Positions 1 through 7,925 of a stretch of 64,000 bases of DNA are shown one piece after another. How positions within the stretch are numbered: the first letter of the stretch is position 1; each line of letters starts with the position of its first letter. Below the pieces are notes generated by a model. That model ran no database searches. It worked only from the letters and a program-made list of their open reading frames with translations, and was not told the origin of the DNA. The stretch is from Streptomyces hygroscopicus (lineage in GTDB: Bacteria > Actinomycetota > Actinomycetes > Streptomycetales > Streptomycetaceae): the NCBI GenBank assembly GCA_002021875.1, contig CP018627.1:620001-684000 (forward strand), written 5' to 3'. Both the position numbers and the translations under genes were made by a program.

Positions 1-427
1 CGGTCGCGGGGTCGAAGTCGGCCCAGCGAACGGTGGCCCCGGCGGCTTCGGCGGCCTGGGTCCAGGGGCGGATGTTGGAGTCGTGGTCCAGCCGGGACAC
101 CACGACCTCGTCCCCCGGTGACCAGGTCTTGGCGAGGGTGCGGGAGAAGTCGTAGGTGAGGGCGGTGGCGCTGCGCCCGAAGACGACCCCGGCCGGGTCG
201 GCGCCGAGCAGATCGGCCATGGCCTGCCGGGCCGACTGGACAAGGGCCTCGGAGTTGCGCTCCCCCGCGGTGAGCTGTCCTCGGTTGGCCAGCGGGTTGG
301 CCAGCGCGTCGGAGATGGCCTCGATGACGGGGAGGGGGGTCTGGGTGCCCCCGGGGCCGTCGAAGTGGGCCGATCCGGCCTTCAGTGCGGGGAACTGTGC
401 GCGGATGGCGCTGATGTCGTATGCCAC
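1..427 (-). CDS. Cysteine desulfurase-like aminotransferase class V (5' part only)
   Basis: The minus-strand frame opens at a GTG (425-427) preceded by AAGGAG about 8 bases upstream and runs off the left edge, so only the first ~142 residues are visible. The N-terminus (MAYDISAIRAQFPAL, then HFDGPGGTQTP, then GRSATALTYDFSRTLA and VVVSRLDHDSNIRPW) is typical of class V PLP enzymes annotated as cysteine desulfurase-like proteins: the 'D/N-GPGG' substrate loop, the 'F-G-x-S-A-T' phosphate-binding region and the 'DHDSN' motif are all seen. The PLP lysine lies outside the window, so catalytic competence cannot be judged. The exact substrate (cysteine sulphur transfer, isopenicillin-N-epimerase-like, or other) cannot be decided from this part. 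Confidence 0.8.
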   Translation of the reverse strand, partial: MAYDISAIRAQFPALKAGSAHFDGPGGTQTPLPVIEAISDALANPLANRGQLTAGERNSEALVQSARQAMADLLGADPAGVVFGRSATALTYDFSRTLAKTWSPGDEVVVSRLDHDSNIRPWTQAAEAAGATVRWADFDPAT

Positions 428-630
428 GAGCGACTCCTTGCCGAGGGGTGACCAGGGCGATCTTATGCAGGCACCGGTGCGGAACGGCAGGGGGCGGGGT
501 GGGGCCGCCGCGCCGGGGAGAGGTGTTCCGGCGCCCGGACAGCCGCCCTGATTGAATCTGTACGTATGGGGATGAATCACCCTCCTCTTCCGCCGCGCAG
601 GACCGGGACCCGGAAGGCGGTGGCGCCGAC

Positions 631-1842
631 GTGAGCAGCGACGCTCCTCACCCGCCCGAGCGACCGAAAGGGCGGGGCAGACGCGCTCGGCCCGGTGTGA
701 CCGGCGGCCCCGCCGGGCGTGCCTCGGGGGCGGTGGCGCGGGCCCGCCACTCCGGCTCCGCGGCCCTGGCGGCGGTGCGCCGGGCGGGGGACGAGGGCGG
801 GCGGGTCAATCCCGGGCTGCGCCTGGCCACCGCCTACGCATGGCGGCTGATGGTCATCGGGGTGGCCGTCTATCTGGCGTTCTCGGTGCTGGGGCGGTTC
901 GAGCTCGTCGCGGTCGCGGTGTTTCTCGCCCTGGTGGCCACCGCGTTGCTGCGGCCGCTGGCCGATCTGCTGGCGCGCGTTCTCCCGAGACCGCTGGCGG
1001 TGGCGCTGTCGGTGTTCGGCACACTGTTCGTGGTGCTCGGGCTGCTGGCGCTGGTGGGAAACTCGGCGGCCGCGGAGGCGGGCCGGCTCGTGGGTGAGCT
1101 GCGCGGCGGGATCGGCCGGATCGAGCGGTGGCTGGAGGGGCCGCCGTTCCATGTCCGGCGCGGCGTGCTGTCGGGAGCCCACGACAAGGTCACCTCCTTT
1201 GCGTCGCGGCATCGCGCGACGCTGATCAGCAGGGCGCTCAGCAGCGCGGGGCGGGTCGTGGAGGCGGGCACGGCGCTGTTCCTGGCCCTGTTCTGTTCGG
1301 TCTTCTTCATCCATTCCGGGGACCGGATGTGGCGGTGGTTCCGGGGTCAGCTCCCCGAGCGCGCCCGGTCTCCGTGGGACCGGGCGGCGCGGGCGGCGTG
1401 GACCACCTTCGCCGGATACACCCGGGGCATCATCGTCGTGGCGGCCTCCAACGCGGCCTTGGTCGGCATCGCCCTGTCCCTGCTGCGGGTGCCGCTGGCC
1501 CTGCCGCTGACGCTGCTGGTCTTCTTCGCGACATTCGTTCCCCTGATCGGTTCGCCGATCGCGCTGGCGGTGGCGACGGTGGTGGCGCTGGCCGGGCGGG
1601 GTCCGGCCATCGCGGCCGTGGTGCTGTTGCTGATCGTGGCGGTCGGCCAGTTCGAGGGCCATGTACTGCATCCGCTGGTGATGAGCTGGGCGGTACGGCT
1701 CCATCCGGTGGTGGTGGCGATTTCGGTCATCGCCGGAACCATCGTCGCGGGGGTGATCGGGGCGATCGTGGCGGTGCCCATCGTGTCCGTCGCCTGGTCG
1801 GTGACGCGGGCGTTGCGCCGCCGACCGCCCGACGAAGCCTGA
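631..1842 (+). CDS. AI-2E family transporter (PerM/TqsA-like membrane protein)
   Basis: A 403-residue integral membrane protein. A basic, Pro/Arg-rich N-terminus of ~65 residues precedes the first helices (MVIGVAVYLAFSVLG and LVAVAVFLALVATALL). A soluble central segment follows, then a C-terminal helix cluster containing 'FATFVPLIGSPIALAVA' and 'GHVLHPLVMSWAVRLHPVVVAISVIAG', which is the most conserved region of the AI-2E/PerM family (PF01594). Family members have been linked to AI-2 export, ion or Na+/H+ exchange; substrate here is unknown. GTG at 631 is the first start in frame but has no strong ribosome site close by, so a downstream start is possible. It is monocistronic-looking, followed 90 bases later by nsrR with its own promoter region. 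Confidence 0.8.
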   Translation: MSSDAPHPPERPKGRGRRARPGVTGGPAGRASGAVARARHSGSAALAAVRRAGDEGGRVNPGLRLATAYAWRLMVIGVAVYLAFSVLGRFELVAVAVFLALVATALLRPLADLLARVLPRPLAVALSVFGTLFVVLGLLALVGNSAAAEAGRLVGELRGGIGRIERWLEGPPFHVRRGVLSGAHDKVTSFASRHRATLISRALSSAGRVVEAGTALFLALFCSVFFIHSGDRMWRWFRGQLPERARSPWDRAARAAWTTFAGYTRGIIVVAASNAALVGIALSLLRVPLALPLTLLVFFATFVPLIGSPIALAVATVVALAGRGPAIAAVVLLLIVAVGQFEGHVLHPLVMSWAVRLHPVVVAISVIAGTIVAGVIGAIVAVPIVSVAWSVTRALRRRPPDEA

Positions 1843-1899
1843 TGGGCGCGGGGGCCGGAACACCCCACCCGTCCGTGGCCGGAACCCGCCCATATAAAT

Positions 1900-1914
1900 G
1901 GCATCTTAGATTCG
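1900..1914 (-). promoter_or_regulatory. Putative NsrR box upstream of nsrR
   Basis: On the minus strand this reads CGAATCTAAGATGCC. It matches, at 13 of 15 positions, a plus-strand element 19 bases upstream of the hmp start (CGAATCTGAGATACC, 2480-2494). The shared AT-rich element in the two promoter regions of a linked nsrR-hmp pair, and nowhere else that I noticed in the window, fits the known autoregulation and hmp repression by Streptomyces NsrR. Assignment is by comparison within the window, not by a matrix search. Confidence 0.55.
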
Positions 1915-1934
1915 TATTCATCTAAGGTGACGTC

Positions 1935-2384
1935 ATGCGGCTGACGAAGTCAACGGACCTGGCGCTCCGTACGATCATGCGGCTGGCGGTCACCGGAGCC
2001 GAGCCCTGCACCGCCCGGCAGGTCGCCGGGGAGATGCAGGTGCCCTACAGCCATCTGGCCAAGGTGGCGGCCCGGCTCCAGCACTTGGGCCTGATCGAGA
2101 CACGGCGCGGTCGGGGCGGTGGGCTGGCGCTCACCGCGACCGGGCGCACCGCCTCGGTCGGCCAGCTGGTCCGGGAGTTCGAAGGGGTCGGCGATGTCGT
2201 CGACTGCGAGGGGGATACGCCGTGTCCACTGCGGCAGGGGTGCCGGCTGCGCATGGCGCTGCGCCGGGCACAGGAGGCGTTCCTCGCCTCGCTCGATCCC
2301 CTGACGGTGGACGATCTGGTGGCGTCCCCGACCGGCCCGGTGCTGCTGGGCCTGGTCGGGCGCGCGCCCGGTCTTTCCCCGTGA
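1935..2384 (+). CDS. nsrR: Rrf2-family nitric oxide sensor NsrR
   Basis: A 149-residue Rrf2 protein. The N-terminal winged helix (MRLTKSTDLALRTIMRLA, then 'VAGEMQVPYSHLAKVAARLQHLGLIETRRGRGGGL') is the classic Rrf2 DNA-binding domain. Three cysteines at residues 91, 97 and 103 form the CX5CX5C pattern that holds the [4Fe-4S] cluster in Streptomyces NsrR. In that protein nitrosylation of the cluster abolishes DNA binding and de-represses hmp. The adjacent gene is hmp, and both promoter regions carry a matching candidate operator. ATG 1935 lies 12 bases after the AT-rich operator and lacks a strong Shine-Dalgarno, so the mRNA may have a very short leader. The identification is strong because fold, cysteine spacing and neighbour agree. 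Confidence 0.92.
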   Translation: MRLTKSTDLALRTIMRLAVTGAEPCTARQVAGEMQVPYSHLAKVAARLQHLGLIETRRGRGGGLALTATGRTASVGQLVREFEGVGDVVDCEGDTPCPLRQGCRLRMALRRAQEAFLASLDPLTVDDLVASPTGPVLLGLVGRAPGLSP

Positions 2385-2479
2385 GGCCACCCCGCCCGGG
2401 GCGCGAACCGCGGGTCCCGTCCCACTGAGCCGTGATGCCACGGAGGCCGCCATGCCCGCTTCACCCACGCCGTTTAATG

Positions 2480-2494
2480 CGAATCTGAGATACC
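2480..2494 (+). promoter_or_regulatory. Putative NsrR box upstream of hmp
   Basis: CGAATCTGAGATACC lies between the nsrR stop and the conserved N-terminus of Hmp. It matches the inverted element in front of nsrR at 13 of 15 bases. It falls inside a longer open frame starting at 2452, which argues that translation of hmp begins after it, at 2509. Confidence 0.55.
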
Positions 2495-2508
2495 AGTTAG
2501 GCCCGTTC

Positions 2509-3720
2509 ATGCTCTCCCAGAAGTCTGCCGAGACCGTCCGCGCCACGCTTCCCGCCGTCGGTGAGGCCATCGGCACCATCGCCGACCTGTTCTACCGGAA
2601 GCTCTTCGCGGCCCACCCCGAACTGCTGCGGAATCTGTTCAACCGGGCCCACCAGGCCGCGGGCACGCAACGGCAGGCCCTCGCGGGCGCGATCGCCGCG
2701 TTCGCCACCGCCCTGGTGGAGCGCCCTGGCGTCCGCCCCGACACCCTGCTGAGCCGGATCGCCCACAAGCACGCCTCGCTCGGGGTGAGCGCCGCGCAGT
2801 ATCCGGTGGTGCACCGTCATCTGTCCGCCGCCATCGCGGAGGTGCTCGGCGACGCGGCCACCGAGGAGGTGATCGCCGCCTGGGACGAGGTCTACTGGCT
2901 GATGGCCGACTCCCTGATCGAGACCGAGCGGCGGCTGTACGCGGAGCAGGGGGCGCTGACCGGCGGGACCTGGCGGCAGTGGGAAGTGATCGAGCGGACC
3001 CGGGAGACCGCGGATGTGGTCACCTTCCGGATACGGCCGGCGGACGGTCACCCCGCCCCGGCGTTCCGAGCGGGCCAGTACATCTCGGTGCAGGTGGAAC
3101 TGGCCGACGGGGCACGGCAGATCCGCCAGTACAGCCTGACCAACGCCCCCGACGCCACGGTGCGCGCCTTCTCCGTCAAGCGCGTGGACGCCGGCGAGGA
3201 CCCGGCCGGTGAGGTCTCCGGCCATCTGCACGACCACGTCCACGAGGGCGATGCGCTCACCGTCTCCGCGCCCTACGGCGACATCGTGCTCGACGCCACG
3301 GACGCGCCACTGCTGCTCGCCTCCGCGGGAATCGGCTGCACCCCGATCGTGGCCATGCTGGAGGAGCTGGCGGCCAGCGGCCACCAGGCCCCGGTCATCG
3401 CCCTCCACGCCGACCGCTCCCCCGCCGACCACGCCCTGCGCACCGACCAGGAGCGGCTGGTCACCAAGCTGGCGCAGGGCACCGCCCACGTATGGTACGA
3501 GCGGCCCGAGGGTGACTGGCCGGCCGAGCGCACCGGCCACGTCGACCTGTCCGGGATCGGGATCCCGGACGGTGTCCAGGCGTATCTGTGCGGGCCGCTG
3601 CCCTTCATGCGGTCGGTGCGGACCCAACTGCTGGCACGCGGTGTGCATCCCTCCGCGATCCACTACGAGGTCTTCGGGCCCGATCTGTGGCTGCCGCGGG
3701 GCGACGGCGAAGGTCACTGA
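2509..3720 (+). CDS. hmp: Flavohaemoglobin, nitric oxide dioxygenase
   Basis: A 403-residue flavohaemoprotein that oxidises NO to nitrate with O2 and NAD(P)H. The globin domain (about 1-140) shows the B10 tyrosine at residue 29 (DLFYRKLF) and the proximal haem histidine at residue 88 (AHKHASLGV). The FAD domain has the RxYS motif (RQYSLTNAP), and the NAD domain has 'GIGCTPIVAMLEEL' and 'YLCGPLPFM'. The frame is open from 2452, but the family N-terminus (ML-S-Q-x-S-A-E-T-V-R) begins at the ATG at 2509. The extra 19 codons would overlay the putative NsrR operator, so 2509 is preferred; there is no clear Shine-Dalgarno, suggesting a short-leader mRNA. It forms a detoxification unit with nsrR. 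Confidence 0.93.
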   Translation: MLSQKSAETVRATLPAVGEAIGTIADLFYRKLFAAHPELLRNLFNRAHQAAGTQRQALAGAIAAFATALVERPGVRPDTLLSRIAHKHASLGVSAAQYPVVHRHLSAAIAEVLGDAATEEVIAAWDEVYWLMADSLIETERRLYAEQGALTGGTWRQWEVIERTRETADVVTFRIRPADGHPAPAFRAGQYISVQVELADGARQIRQYSLTNAPDATVRAFSVKRVDAGEDPAGEVSGHLHDHVHEGDALTVSAPYGDIVLDATDAPLLLASAGIGCTPIVAMLEELAASGHQAPVIALHADRSPADHALRTDQERLVTKLAQGTAHVWYERPEGDWPAERTGHVDLSGIGIPDGVQAYLCGPLPFMRSVRTQLLARGVHPSAIHYEVFGPDLWLPRGDGEGH

Positions 3721-3798
3721 CGCCCGGCCCCCTGATGTTGGCCGGATGAACTCGAATGGCCCAGAGGCCGGTCGCTTTTGCCCGGGGGAACGTGGGAC

Positions 3799-3830
3799 CG
3801 TACGGACACGGGTTCTGTCCGTTCCGTACG
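3799..3830. promoter_or_regulatory. Inverted repeat upstream of methyltransferase gene
   Basis: Perfect 8-bp arms CGTACGGA (3799-3806) and TCCGTACG (3823-3830) with a 16-base spacer. A nested GGACA/TGTCC pair lies inside. It sits about 50 bases before the ATG at 3879. Position and symmetry suggest an operator rather than a terminator (no T-run). The regulator is unknown. Confidence 0.4.
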
Positions 3831-3878
3831 CAACCATGCGGAATGTTCCGTCCGGTACCCCCACATCGACGAGGAACC

Positions 3879-4697
3879 ATGGATCGCGAAAAGATCACTC
3901 TCAGCGGCGCTCAGGAAACCTTGCTCGCCACGCTGTACGGCAGGGCGGTCGACAGCCGTTCACCGGACTCCATCCTGCACGACCACGCGGCCCGCGAGGC
4001 GGTGGAGCGTGTGGCCTACGACTTCAGCAAAACGGGGATGACGGACACGACGGCGGTCGGCATCGCCCTGAGGGCGAAACAGCTCGACGACTGGGCCATG
4101 GAGTTCCTGGCCGGGCACCAGAAGGCGACCGTGCTCCATCTCGCCTGCGGTCTCGACACCCGGGTGCAGCGCCTCGACCCGCCCTCGTCGGTGCGCTGGC
4201 TCGACATCGACTACCCCGAGGTGATCGATCTGCGGCGGAGGCTGCTTCCCGAGCCGTCGGGGAACTACGAGATGGTCGGCACCTCCGTGACCGATGAGGC
4301 GTGGCTGCGCGAGGTGCCCGACGACCGGCCCACCGTGGTCGTCGCCGAGGGACTGACGATGTATCTGCGCAAGGAGGACGGCAAGCGGCTGATCCAGCGG
4401 ATCACCGAGCGGTTCCCCAGCGGCCAGCTGCTCTTCGATGTCTACGGGCCGCTGGGCATCCGGCTCCAGAAGATGGTCCCCGCGGTGCGCAACGCGGGCG
4501 CCACACTCCACTGGGGTCTGGACGACCCCCATGAGGTCGAGACCTGGCACCCGGGGCTGACCTGCCTGGACGCGGTGCGCAGCGTGGACATGCCGGGGGT
4601 GGAGAAGATGCCCACCTCCGGCCGGATGAGCATGCGGGTGATGGCGCATCTGCCCGGCTTCCGGGATGTGGGACGGATCCTGCGCTACCGCTTCTAG
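3879..4697 (+). CDS. Class I SAM-dependent methyltransferase, PPM/LCMT (Tcmp) family
   Basis: A 272-residue protein of the leucine-carboxyl-methyltransferase-like family that is abundant in actinomycetes. SAM-binding motif I is 'VLHLACGLDTRVQRLD', followed by 'VRWLDIDYPEVIDLRR' and 'VVVAEGLTMYLRKEDG', the usual family signatures. The open frame extends upstream to 3756, but the ATG at 3879 has GAGGAA directly before it and matches the family N-terminus. Some members methylate polyketide or aromatic acids; nothing nearby identifies the acceptor. The opposing gene (4847-5857) is also a methyltransferase, but of a different family and on the other strand. Confidence 0.82.
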   Translation: MDREKITLSGAQETLLATLYGRAVDSRSPDSILHDHAAREAVERVAYDFSKTGMTDTTAVGIALRAKQLDDWAMEFLAGHQKATVLHLACGLDTRVQRLDPPSSVRWLDIDYPEVIDLRRRLLPEPSGNYEMVGTSVTDEAWLREVPDDRPTVVVAEGLTMYLRKEDGKRLIQRITERFPSGQLLFDVYGPLGIRLQKMVPAVRNAGATLHWGLDDPHEVETWHPGLTCLDAVRSVDMPGVEKMPTSGRMSMRVMAHLPGFRDVGRILRYRF

Positions 4698-4720
4698 CGG
4701 CTCGGGGCGAGGGAGCGTTT

Positions 4721-4750
4721 GCCCGGTGCCGGGTGGTTCCGGCGCCGGGC
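4721..4750. terminator. Hairpin between convergent methyltransferase genes
   Basis: Interrupted stem GCCCGG-tg-CCGG, six-base loop gtggtt, then CCGG-cg-CCGGGC. It lies 24 bases after the stop of the plus-strand methyltransferase and before the stop of the convergent O-methyltransferase. No T-run is present, as is usual for Streptomyces terminators. Confidence 0.55.
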
Positions 4751-4846
4751 CGGGCGGATGCGTGACGGTTATGGGCAGGGCGGCCGTGTGACCGCTCCGG
4801 GCCGGGCGGCCATCTGGCGCCTACGAGCCGGGCGGCCATGTGACCG

Positions 4847-5857
4847 CTATTTGATGCCCACCAGCATGGAGTAGCCATCCGTCAGCGGTTCGATCCGGCT
4901 GCTGCGGAATCCCGCCTCCGTCATCCATGCGCGGCCGTCGGCGGCCGTGTACTCGAAGCCGGACCGCGTCTCGATGAGCATGTTCAGGCTCGCCAGCAGA
5001 CCGAAGGTGTTCTCCTTGCGGTCGTCGTCGATGATGGCGTCGTAGACGAGGACCGCTCCCCCGTCGGGCAGCGCGTCGTACGCCTTCTTCAGCAGTAGCC
5101 GCTTCTCCTCCAGGCCCCACCCGTGCAGGATCTGGCCCAGCACGATGACATCGGCGCCGGGCAGGTCGTCGGTGAAGAAGTCGCCCGCGTGGAAGGAGAG
5201 CCGGCCCTCCAGGCCGAAGGACGCCACGTACTTCTCGAAGACCGGCCGCACCCGGGGCAGCTCGAAGACACCGCCGCTCATATGGGGGTGACGCTGGGCC
5301 ACCGCCACCGGAAGGCAGCCCACCGCTCCCCCGACGTCCAGCACCGTCCGGTAGTCGGCCCAGGGGAACCGCTCGGCTATCACCAGCGCCTTGCCCATGC
5401 TGAGCCCGGTCATTCCGTGCAGGAATCCCTCGAGGCCCTCCTGGTCCCGGTAGATGGCGTCGAATACGTCACCGCCGTGCTTGTGCTCGTTCTGCGGTTC
5501 GCCTGTTCTCAGCGCCTCGGTGAGCGACCCCCAGAAGGGATACAGCCGGCTGTTGGCCATCTCCAGGATGCCGCCGACATAGGTGGCCTTCTCGCGGTCG
5601 AGAAAGGTGTCGGCGGACGGGCTGTTGCGGTACACGCCGCCGGATCGCTCCAGGAATCCGAGGGCGACCAGCGCGTCGAGGAAGTCGGCGGCGCCGCGCG
5701 GATGCAGTCCGAGCGCCTCGGCCAGGTCACCGCCCGTGCGGGGGCCCTCCGCGAGCTGGGAGAACAGATCCAGTTCCACCGCGGTGAGCAGTGCCTTCGA
5801 CGCCATGAAGCCGAGCCCGACCTGAAGTATGGGCTCGGGGCTGATCTCGTGCCGCAT
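4847..5857 (-). CDS. O-methyltransferase (methyltransferase-2 / plant-type fold)
   Basis: A 336-residue protein with an N-terminal winged-helix dimerisation domain (MASKALLTAVELDLFSQLAEG...GLHPRGAADFLDALVALGFLER) and a C-terminal SAM-binding domain. The glycine motif is 'VLDVGGAVGCLPVAVAQRHP'. The catalytic-base histidine region is 'VIVLGQILHGWGLEEKRLLLKK', which matches the family's 'H-x-W-x-D/E' signature. Homologues methylate phenolic hydroxyls in antibiotic and mitomycin/carminomycin-type pathways. No other biosynthetic gene is adjacent, so the substrate cannot be inferred. ATG 5857 is the natural start (MRHEISPEPILQVGLGF). Confidence 0.85.
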   Translation of the reverse strand: MRHEISPEPILQVGLGFMASKALLTAVELDLFSQLAEGPRTGGDLAEALGLHPRGAADFLDALVALGFLERSGGVYRNSPSADTFLDREKATYVGGILEMANSRLYPFWGSLTEALRTGEPQNEHKHGGDVFDAIYRDQEGLEGFLHGMTGLSMGKALVIAERFPWADYRTVLDVGGAVGCLPVAVAQRHPHMSGGVFELPRVRPVFEKYVASFGLEGRLSFHAGDFFTDDLPGADVIVLGQILHGWGLEEKRLLLKKAYDALPDGGAVLVYDAIIDDDRKENTFGLLASLNMLIETRSGFEYTAADGRAWMTEAGFRSSRIEPLTDGYSMLVGIK

Positions 5858-6083
5858 TACGCTCCCTCACTGTTTCCCCGGATGTGTGCTCTCACCGCAC
5901 CTGACCGCATTTCGACCTCCTTACGCTACCGTGCCGTTGCCCCCTACACGGGTCGCCGCCGGACGGCCGGACGAGAGCCACGGCCGCGCCCCGCCCGCCG
6001 CGCCAGGGCCACCATGGAACCCTGCCCAAGAAAGCGATTTCCCCCTTGTACTGCGTGAACCTCGCGCACGCTCGCCCAGGCTC

Positions 6084-6112
6084 TTGACACCGGCTACGAC
6101 AGCGCTTTCTAT
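6084..6112 (+). promoter_or_regulatory. Near-consensus housekeeping-type promoter (leaderless)
   Basis: TTGACA (6084-6089), exactly 17 bases, then TTCTAT (6107-6112). The expected transcription start lies 7-8 bases on, which coincides with the ATG at 6120. No Shine-Dalgarno precedes that ATG, consistent with a leaderless mRNA. Confidence 0.6.
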
Positions 6113-6119
6113 TCGACGA

Positions 6120-7892
6120 ATGACACCTGGACGACGATCCGTCAGACTCAGCCGGCGGCCGCTCGGCCTTCTCGCGGCCGCCGCGCTCGGCGCGGCCACG
6201 CTGTTCGCGCACCCCGCCGCCGCACAAGCCGCCCAGGCCGCACAGGCCGGGCCAGCCGCCCCCGCCGCCAAGGGCACCACCTACTACGTCGACTCCCGCT
6301 CCGGGGACGACGGAGCGCCGGGCACCAGCGCCGCCAGGGCGTGGCGCAGCCTCGACCGCGTCGGCCGGACCACCTTCCGGGCCGGGGACCGCATCCTGCT
6401 GAAGGCCGGTGGCTCCTGGAAGGGCCAGTTGTGGCCAAAGGGCTCGGGCGAGAAGAACCGTCCGATCGTGATCGACAGCTACGGCTCGGGGCCCAAGCCG
6501 CGAATCCGCGGGGAGGGCACCGTCGATGACGCGGTGCGGCTGTTCAACCAGGAGTACTGGGAGATCCGCGACCTGGACGTCAGCAACGACGCGCCCGCGA
6601 CCGGGACTCCGGGCGAGAATCTGCGGGATCTGCGCGGCATCCATGTCTCAGGGGACAGCGCGCGCCGGCTGGACCACTTCCTCATCGACGGCGTCGATGT
6701 CCATGATGTGACCGGTGAGGTCAACTGGATCAGCGGCGATGTCTCCGGCAACGCCCCGGGGGTGCGCTTCAAGACCGGATGGGACCGGTCGAAACACACC
6801 GGGGGGATCGTGTTCGACACGACCGTTCCCGACATCACCGCACCGCCGTCCGCCGCCACCGTGCTCCACGACATCCGGGTGCAGAACTCCACGGTGCGCG
6901 ACACCTCGTTCGCGGGCATCGTCGTCAAGCAGTACACCGGCGACGCGAAGGACGCGAACGGCGCCCCCGTGGCGGTGCCGACCGGATGGGGCACCCGGAC
7001 CTCGGCCGCCGACACCGTCTTCACCCCGCATACGGACATCACGATCCGCAACAACTTCATCTCCCAGGGCGGGACGCCCTACGGCTGCAACGCGATGTAT
7101 CTGACGAATGTGCGCGGCGCCGTGGTCGACCACAATGTGGTCGACCAGGCGGGGACCTCCGGCATCGAGGCGTACTACGCGGACGATGTCGTGATCCAGC
7201 GCAATGAGGTGTACCGGACGGAGCAGAAAGCCGGGGGCGCCGACTCCAACGGCATCGACGCCGACAAGGGCACCACGCGGGTCCGGATCCAGTACAACTT
7301 CGTGCACGACAACGGCGATGGCATTCTGCTGTGCCAGTTCTCCTTCGGCGATGTCGTGGTGCGGTACAACATCCTGAGCGGGAACTCCCGGTATCCGCTC
7401 TATCTCCACTCCGACCGGGCCGCTTCGGCCGAGGTGTACAACAACACCGTGCACAATCCGGCGAGCCGGTACCTCGTCTACGGCTACGGCTCCTCCCTGA
7501 ACGCGCGCTACGACCTGCACGACAACGCCTTCTCCTCGGCAGTCGCCGACGCGAGCCTGACCACCAGCCCGACGATCCGCTACGCCAACAACTTCTACGG
7601 CGGTGCCCCACTGCCCGTTCCCGCCGCCGACACCACCGCGCGCACGGGCGACCCGCTGTTCGTGAACCCGGCGGTGTCCGGGCCCTACGGCACCGCCGAC
7701 AGCGGCCCGCGGCTGCGCACCGCGCTGGGCTTCGCTCCCCGGCCGGGCTCACCGCTGATCGGCACCGGCACCGTCGTCCCGGACAACGGCGGCCGTGACT
7801 ACCGGGGCGCCCCGCTCTACCGCGGCCGCCCCGATATCGGCGCCGTCGAGGGCCCACCGGGCGAAGCCCGGGCAGGCCACGGCCGCGCTTGA
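6120..7892 (+). CDS. Secreted right-handed parallel beta-helix protein (polysaccharide-lyase-like)
   Basis: A 590-residue exported protein. The signal peptide has an Arg-rich n-region with an SRRPLG stretch (possible Tat motif), a hydrophobic core LGLLAAAALGAATLFA and an AxA-type cleavage region. The mature protein opens with 'TYYVDSRSGDDGAPGTSAARAWRSL', the usual start of beta-helix pectate-lyase/DUF1565 proteins. It then shows repeated N-rich coils ('ITIRNNFISQGG', 'VVDHNVVDQAGTSGIEAY', 'IQRNEVYRTEQ', 'VRIQYNFVHDNGDGILL'). Likely acts on or binds extracellular polysaccharide; catalytic residues cannot be assigned. An upstream in-frame extension exists, but the signal peptide and the promoter at 6084-6112 both fix the start at 6120. 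Confidence 0.82.
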   Translation: MTPGRRSVRLSRRPLGLLAAAALGAATLFAHPAAAQAAQAAQAGPAAPAAKGTTYYVDSRSGDDGAPGTSAARAWRSLDRVGRTTFRAGDRILLKAGGSWKGQLWPKGSGEKNRPIVIDSYGSGPKPRIRGEGTVDDAVRLFNQEYWEIRDLDVSNDAPATGTPGENLRDLRGIHVSGDSARRLDHFLIDGVDVHDVTGEVNWISGDVSGNAPGVRFKTGWDRSKHTGGIVFDTTVPDITAPPSAATVLHDIRVQNSTVRDTSFAGIVVKQYTGDAKDANGAPVAVPTGWGTRTSAADTVFTPHTDITIRNNFISQGGTPYGCNAMYLTNVRGAVVDHNVVDQAGTSGIEAYYADDVVIQRNEVYRTEQKAGGADSNGIDADKGTTRVRIQYNFVHDNGDGILLCQFSFGDVVVRYNILSGNSRYPLYLHSDRAASAEVYNNTVHNPASRYLVYGYGSSLNARYDLHDNAFSSAVADASLTTSPTIRYANNFYGGAPLPVPAADTTARTGDPLFVNPAVSGPYGTADSGPRLRTALGFAPRPGSPLIGTGTVVPDNGGRDYRGAPLYRGRPDIGAVEGPPGEARAGHGRA

Positions 7893-7919
7893 CCTTGCCG
7901 CAGCGGCAGGGTTTCTACT
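7889..7919 (+). promoter_or_regulatory. MerR-type promoter with 19-bp spacer and palindrome
   Basis: TTGACC (7889-7894) and TCTACT (7914-7919) are separated by 19 bases, the over-long spacing typical of MerR-controlled promoters. The spacer holds a near-perfect palindrome with arms ACCTTGCCGC and GCGGCAGGGT around a central A. The following gene is a MerR regulator whose ATG (7926) lies at the expected transcript start, suggesting autoregulation. Confidence 0.55.
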
Positions 7920-7925
7920 GGAATC

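Noticed and set aside
577..1893. A 438-codon minus-strand frame opposite the AI-2E transporter
   Set aside because: Dominated by His/Arg/Gln/Gly runs; no motif. Shadow of the transporter codons.
2452..2508. The first in-frame ATG (2452) as the start of hmp
   Set aside because: The extra 19 residues match no flavohaemoglobin N-terminus and cover the putative NsrR operator.
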